Part shown: piece after piece, positions 6,409-8,132 of the stretch
Layout of the letters: every line of letters starts with the position of its first letter
Position numbering within the stretch: the stretch's first letter is position 1
Origin: Verrucomicrobiota bacterium
Lineage (GTDB): Bacteria > Verrucomicrobiota > Verrucomicrobiia > Opitutales > UBA953
Reading direction: 5' to 3'
NCBI GenBank assembly: GCA_004293385.1
Contig: RDYO01000103.1
Coordinates: 1 to 8,132 of the forward strand
Length of the DNA: 8,132 nucleotides
Notes under the pieces: model-generated
Seen by the model: the letters and a program-made list of their open reading frames with translations, nothing else
What the model was told of the DNA's origin: nothing
The model's database searches: none
Made by a program: the position numbers and the translations under genes

Positions 6409-8132
6409 AGCAGCCCTTGCCCATCGACGCACTGCAGGCCGACCTGGTCGCCGCCTGCGGCCGCGTGCGCCGTCTGGTGCTGCGTGCGCCCACGGGCTCG
6501 GGCAAGTCGACCCGTATCCCGCAGATGCTCTTGGACCTGAACTTGGTCCAAGGCCAGATCGTCGTCCTGCAGCCCCGCCGCATCGCGGCCCGCCTCCTCG
6601 CCGCGCGCATCGCGCAGGAGCGCGGCGTGAAACTCGGCGGCGAGGTGGGTTACCAGATCCGTTTCGAGCGCGTCGAGTCCGCCCAGACACGCATCAAGTT
6701 CGTGACCGAGGCCTTGCTGCTCCGGCAGATGGCTTCCGACCCGGAACTCAAGGGAGTCGGCGCGGTGGTGTTCGACGAATTCCACGAGCGCAACCTGCAC
6801 TCCGACGTAGCCCTAGCGCTCGCACGTCGTCTGCAGGAGACGCATCGTCCCGACCTGCTGATCATGGCGATGTCCGCGACCCTCGATACCGAGGGCGTGG
6901 CGAAGTGGCTCGGCTCGGCCGAGACCTTGGCCGCCGACGGCCGCGCCTATCCGGTGCAGGTCGAATACACGCACCTGCCGCGCAACTCCACCCGGCCGAT
7001 CTGGGACGCCGCGGCCGAACAGGTCCGCCGCGTGCTGCGCGAGGAAAGCGAAGGCGACGTGCTCGTCTTCATGCCTGGATCTTACGAAATCATGCGGACG
7101 ATCGGGGCGGTGCGTAACCTGCCTGAGTCCGGGGGCGTCGATATTCTGCCGCTCTACGGCGAACTACCTCCCGAAGAACAGGACCGGGCCGTCAAGCCGA
7201 GCCCTGGCCGCAAGGTGATCGTCGCGACCAACGTCGCTGAGACTTCCCTTACCATCCCGGGCGTCCGCGCGGTGGTCGACGCCGGCCTGGCCCGCATCGC
7301 CCGCTTCGACCCGCACCGCGGTATCGACACCTTGCTGGTCGAACCCGTCTCACAGGCGTCCGCCGAACAACGCGCCGGCCGCGCCGGTCGTACCGGGCCG
7401 GGACGTTGCATCCGTCTCTGGTCGCAGACCGACCACGAAGCCCGTCCGCTGCGTGAAGTCCCGGAGATCAAGCGCGTCGACCTCTCGGAGACGATCCTGT
7501 TGCTGCTCTCGTCCGGCTGGGGTGAAGCCGCGACTTTCCCTTGGTATGAGAAGCCAGACGAAAAGGCCCTGCAGCGCGCGCTCACCGTCCTCGCCGACCT
7601 CGGCGCCGTCGACGCCCAAGGCAAACTCACGAATCTCGGCCGACGGATGTCGGTCTTCCCGGCCCACCCGCGTTACGCGCGAATGCTCCTCGCGGCGGGC
7701 GACCTCGATTGCGTCTACGAGGTGTGCCGGATCGCCGGGCTCGCCCAAGGACGTGACATCCTTTTCCGCAAGGTCGATGACCGTACCGAAAACGCCCGCG
7801 ACTCCGTCGAACAGGAAGACGGCTCCGATTTCTTCCCGCGGCTGGCGCTCCTGCAGCGCGCGGTCGAGATGAAGTTCGACCCCGACGCCTGCGACCGCTT
7901 CGGCGTGCATGGACAGGCGGCGCGACAGGCCGACCAGGCCGCCCGCCAGTTCCTGCGTCTCGCCGAAGGGCAGGGGCTTCCGGTCAGCGACCGGATCGCC
8001 GATCCTGCCGCCGTCCGGCGTTGCCTGCTGCTTGGTTTCTCGGACCGCCTCGCCGTCCGTCTCGACGCCGGTACGTTGCGCTGCGCCCTGGTGCACGGTC
8101 GCACCGGCGAGCTGCGCCGCGAATCCTCCATC
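6405..8132 (+). CDS. hrpB: HrpB-type DEFH-box ATP-dependent helicase, 3' end outside window
   Basis: This is a DExH-family superfamily 2 helicase; 576 residues are visible and the frame is open at the window edge. Motif I is APTGSGKST (28-36), Ia LQPRRIAAR (55-63), II DEFHER (124-129), III SATLD (157-161), V TNVAETSLTIPG (275-286) and VI QRAGRAGR (322-329). The DEFH form of motif II, rather than DEAH, is typical of HrpB and separates it from HrpA. The HA2-like winged-helix region follows at about 351-430, then the helical region up to the edge. HrpB proteins are about 800-840 residues, so about 230-260 are probably missing. The cellular role of HrpB is poorly defined; RNA helicase activity is assumed from the family. 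The ATG at 6405 overlaps the preceding TGA as ATGA, so translation is likely coupled. There is no Shine-Dalgarno. Confidence 0.92.
   Translation, partial: MKQPLPIDALQADLVAACGRVRRLVLRAPTGSGKSTRIPQMLLDLNLVQGQIVVLQPRRIAARLLAARIAQERGVKLGGEVGYQIRFERVESAQTRIKFVTEALLLRQMASDPELKGVGAVVFDEFHERNLHSDVALALARRLQETHRPDLLIMAMSATLDTEGVAKWLGSAETLAADGRAYPVQVEYTHLPRNSTRPIWDAAAEQVRRVLREESEGDVLVFMPGSYEIMRTIGAVRNLPESGGVDILPLYGELPPEEQDRAVKPSPGRKVIVATNVAETSLTIPGVRAVVDAGLARIARFDPHRGIDTLLVEPVSQASAEQRAGRAGRTGPGRCIRLWSQTDHEARPLREVPEIKRVDLSETILLLLSSGWGEAATFPWYEKPDEKALQRALTVLADLGAVDAQGKLTNLGRRMSVFPAHPRYARMLLAAGDLDCVYEVCRIAGLAQGRDILFRKVDDRTENARDSVEQEDGSDFFPRLALLQRAVEMKFDPDACDRFGVHGQAARQADQAARQFLRLAEGQGLPVSDRIADPAAVRRCLLLGFSDRLAVRLDAGTLRCALVHGRTGELRRESSI

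Overview
The window reads as a chromosomal housekeeping region from a GC-rich bacterium with strongly C/G-biased third codon positions. All eight complete or partial genes downstream of position 300 lie on the + strand, with no mobile element, CRISPR array, tRNA or rRNA visible. The protein style (zinc-less S4, RpoA, GuaA) and the complete lack of Shine-Dalgarno motifs before the start codons suggest a member of the PVC group, perhaps Verrucomicrobiota/Opitutae. That placement is an impression from memory, not a computed result.

Region 1 (1-2517) is the distal half of the alpha ribosomal operon: the 3' end of rpsK (S11), then rpsD (S4), rpoA (RNA polymerase alpha) and rplQ (L17 with a Lys/Ala-rich tail). 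It ends in a strong GC-rich hairpin followed by a short T run. A smaller hairpin lies in the 86-base rpsK-rpsD gap, a plausible place for S4 feedback control.

Region 2 (2533-4362) holds a small membrane-anchored zinc-ribbon protein of unknown function, followed after 20 bases by guaA (GMP synthase). A small hairpin follows guaA and abuts a perfect TTGACA hexamer that probably belongs to a dnaX promoter.

Region 3 (4399-8132) is dnaX (DNA polymerase III clamp-loader subunit), a YfcE-like metallophosphoesterase, and an HrpB-type DEFH-box helicase that runs off the window. The three look like one transcription unit: the gaps are 2 bases (from the long dnaX frame) and a 4-base ATGA overlap.

The most interesting signal is in dnaX. 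A run of ten A residues (5531-5540) falls just after the AAA+ and collar domains. It has GGGAG 7 bases upstream and an 8-11 bp hairpin 9 bases downstream, whose loop contains the in-frame TGA. Frame 0 stops at 5565 and the -1 frame stops at 5543. The +1 frame stays open to 5947 with the same codon bias and ends 2 bases before the next gene. This looks like programmed transcriptional slippage or ribosomal frameshifting that makes short (gamma-like) and long (tau-like) clamp-loader subunits, as known in Thermus and E. coli. A one-base homopolymer error in the assembly is the main alternative.
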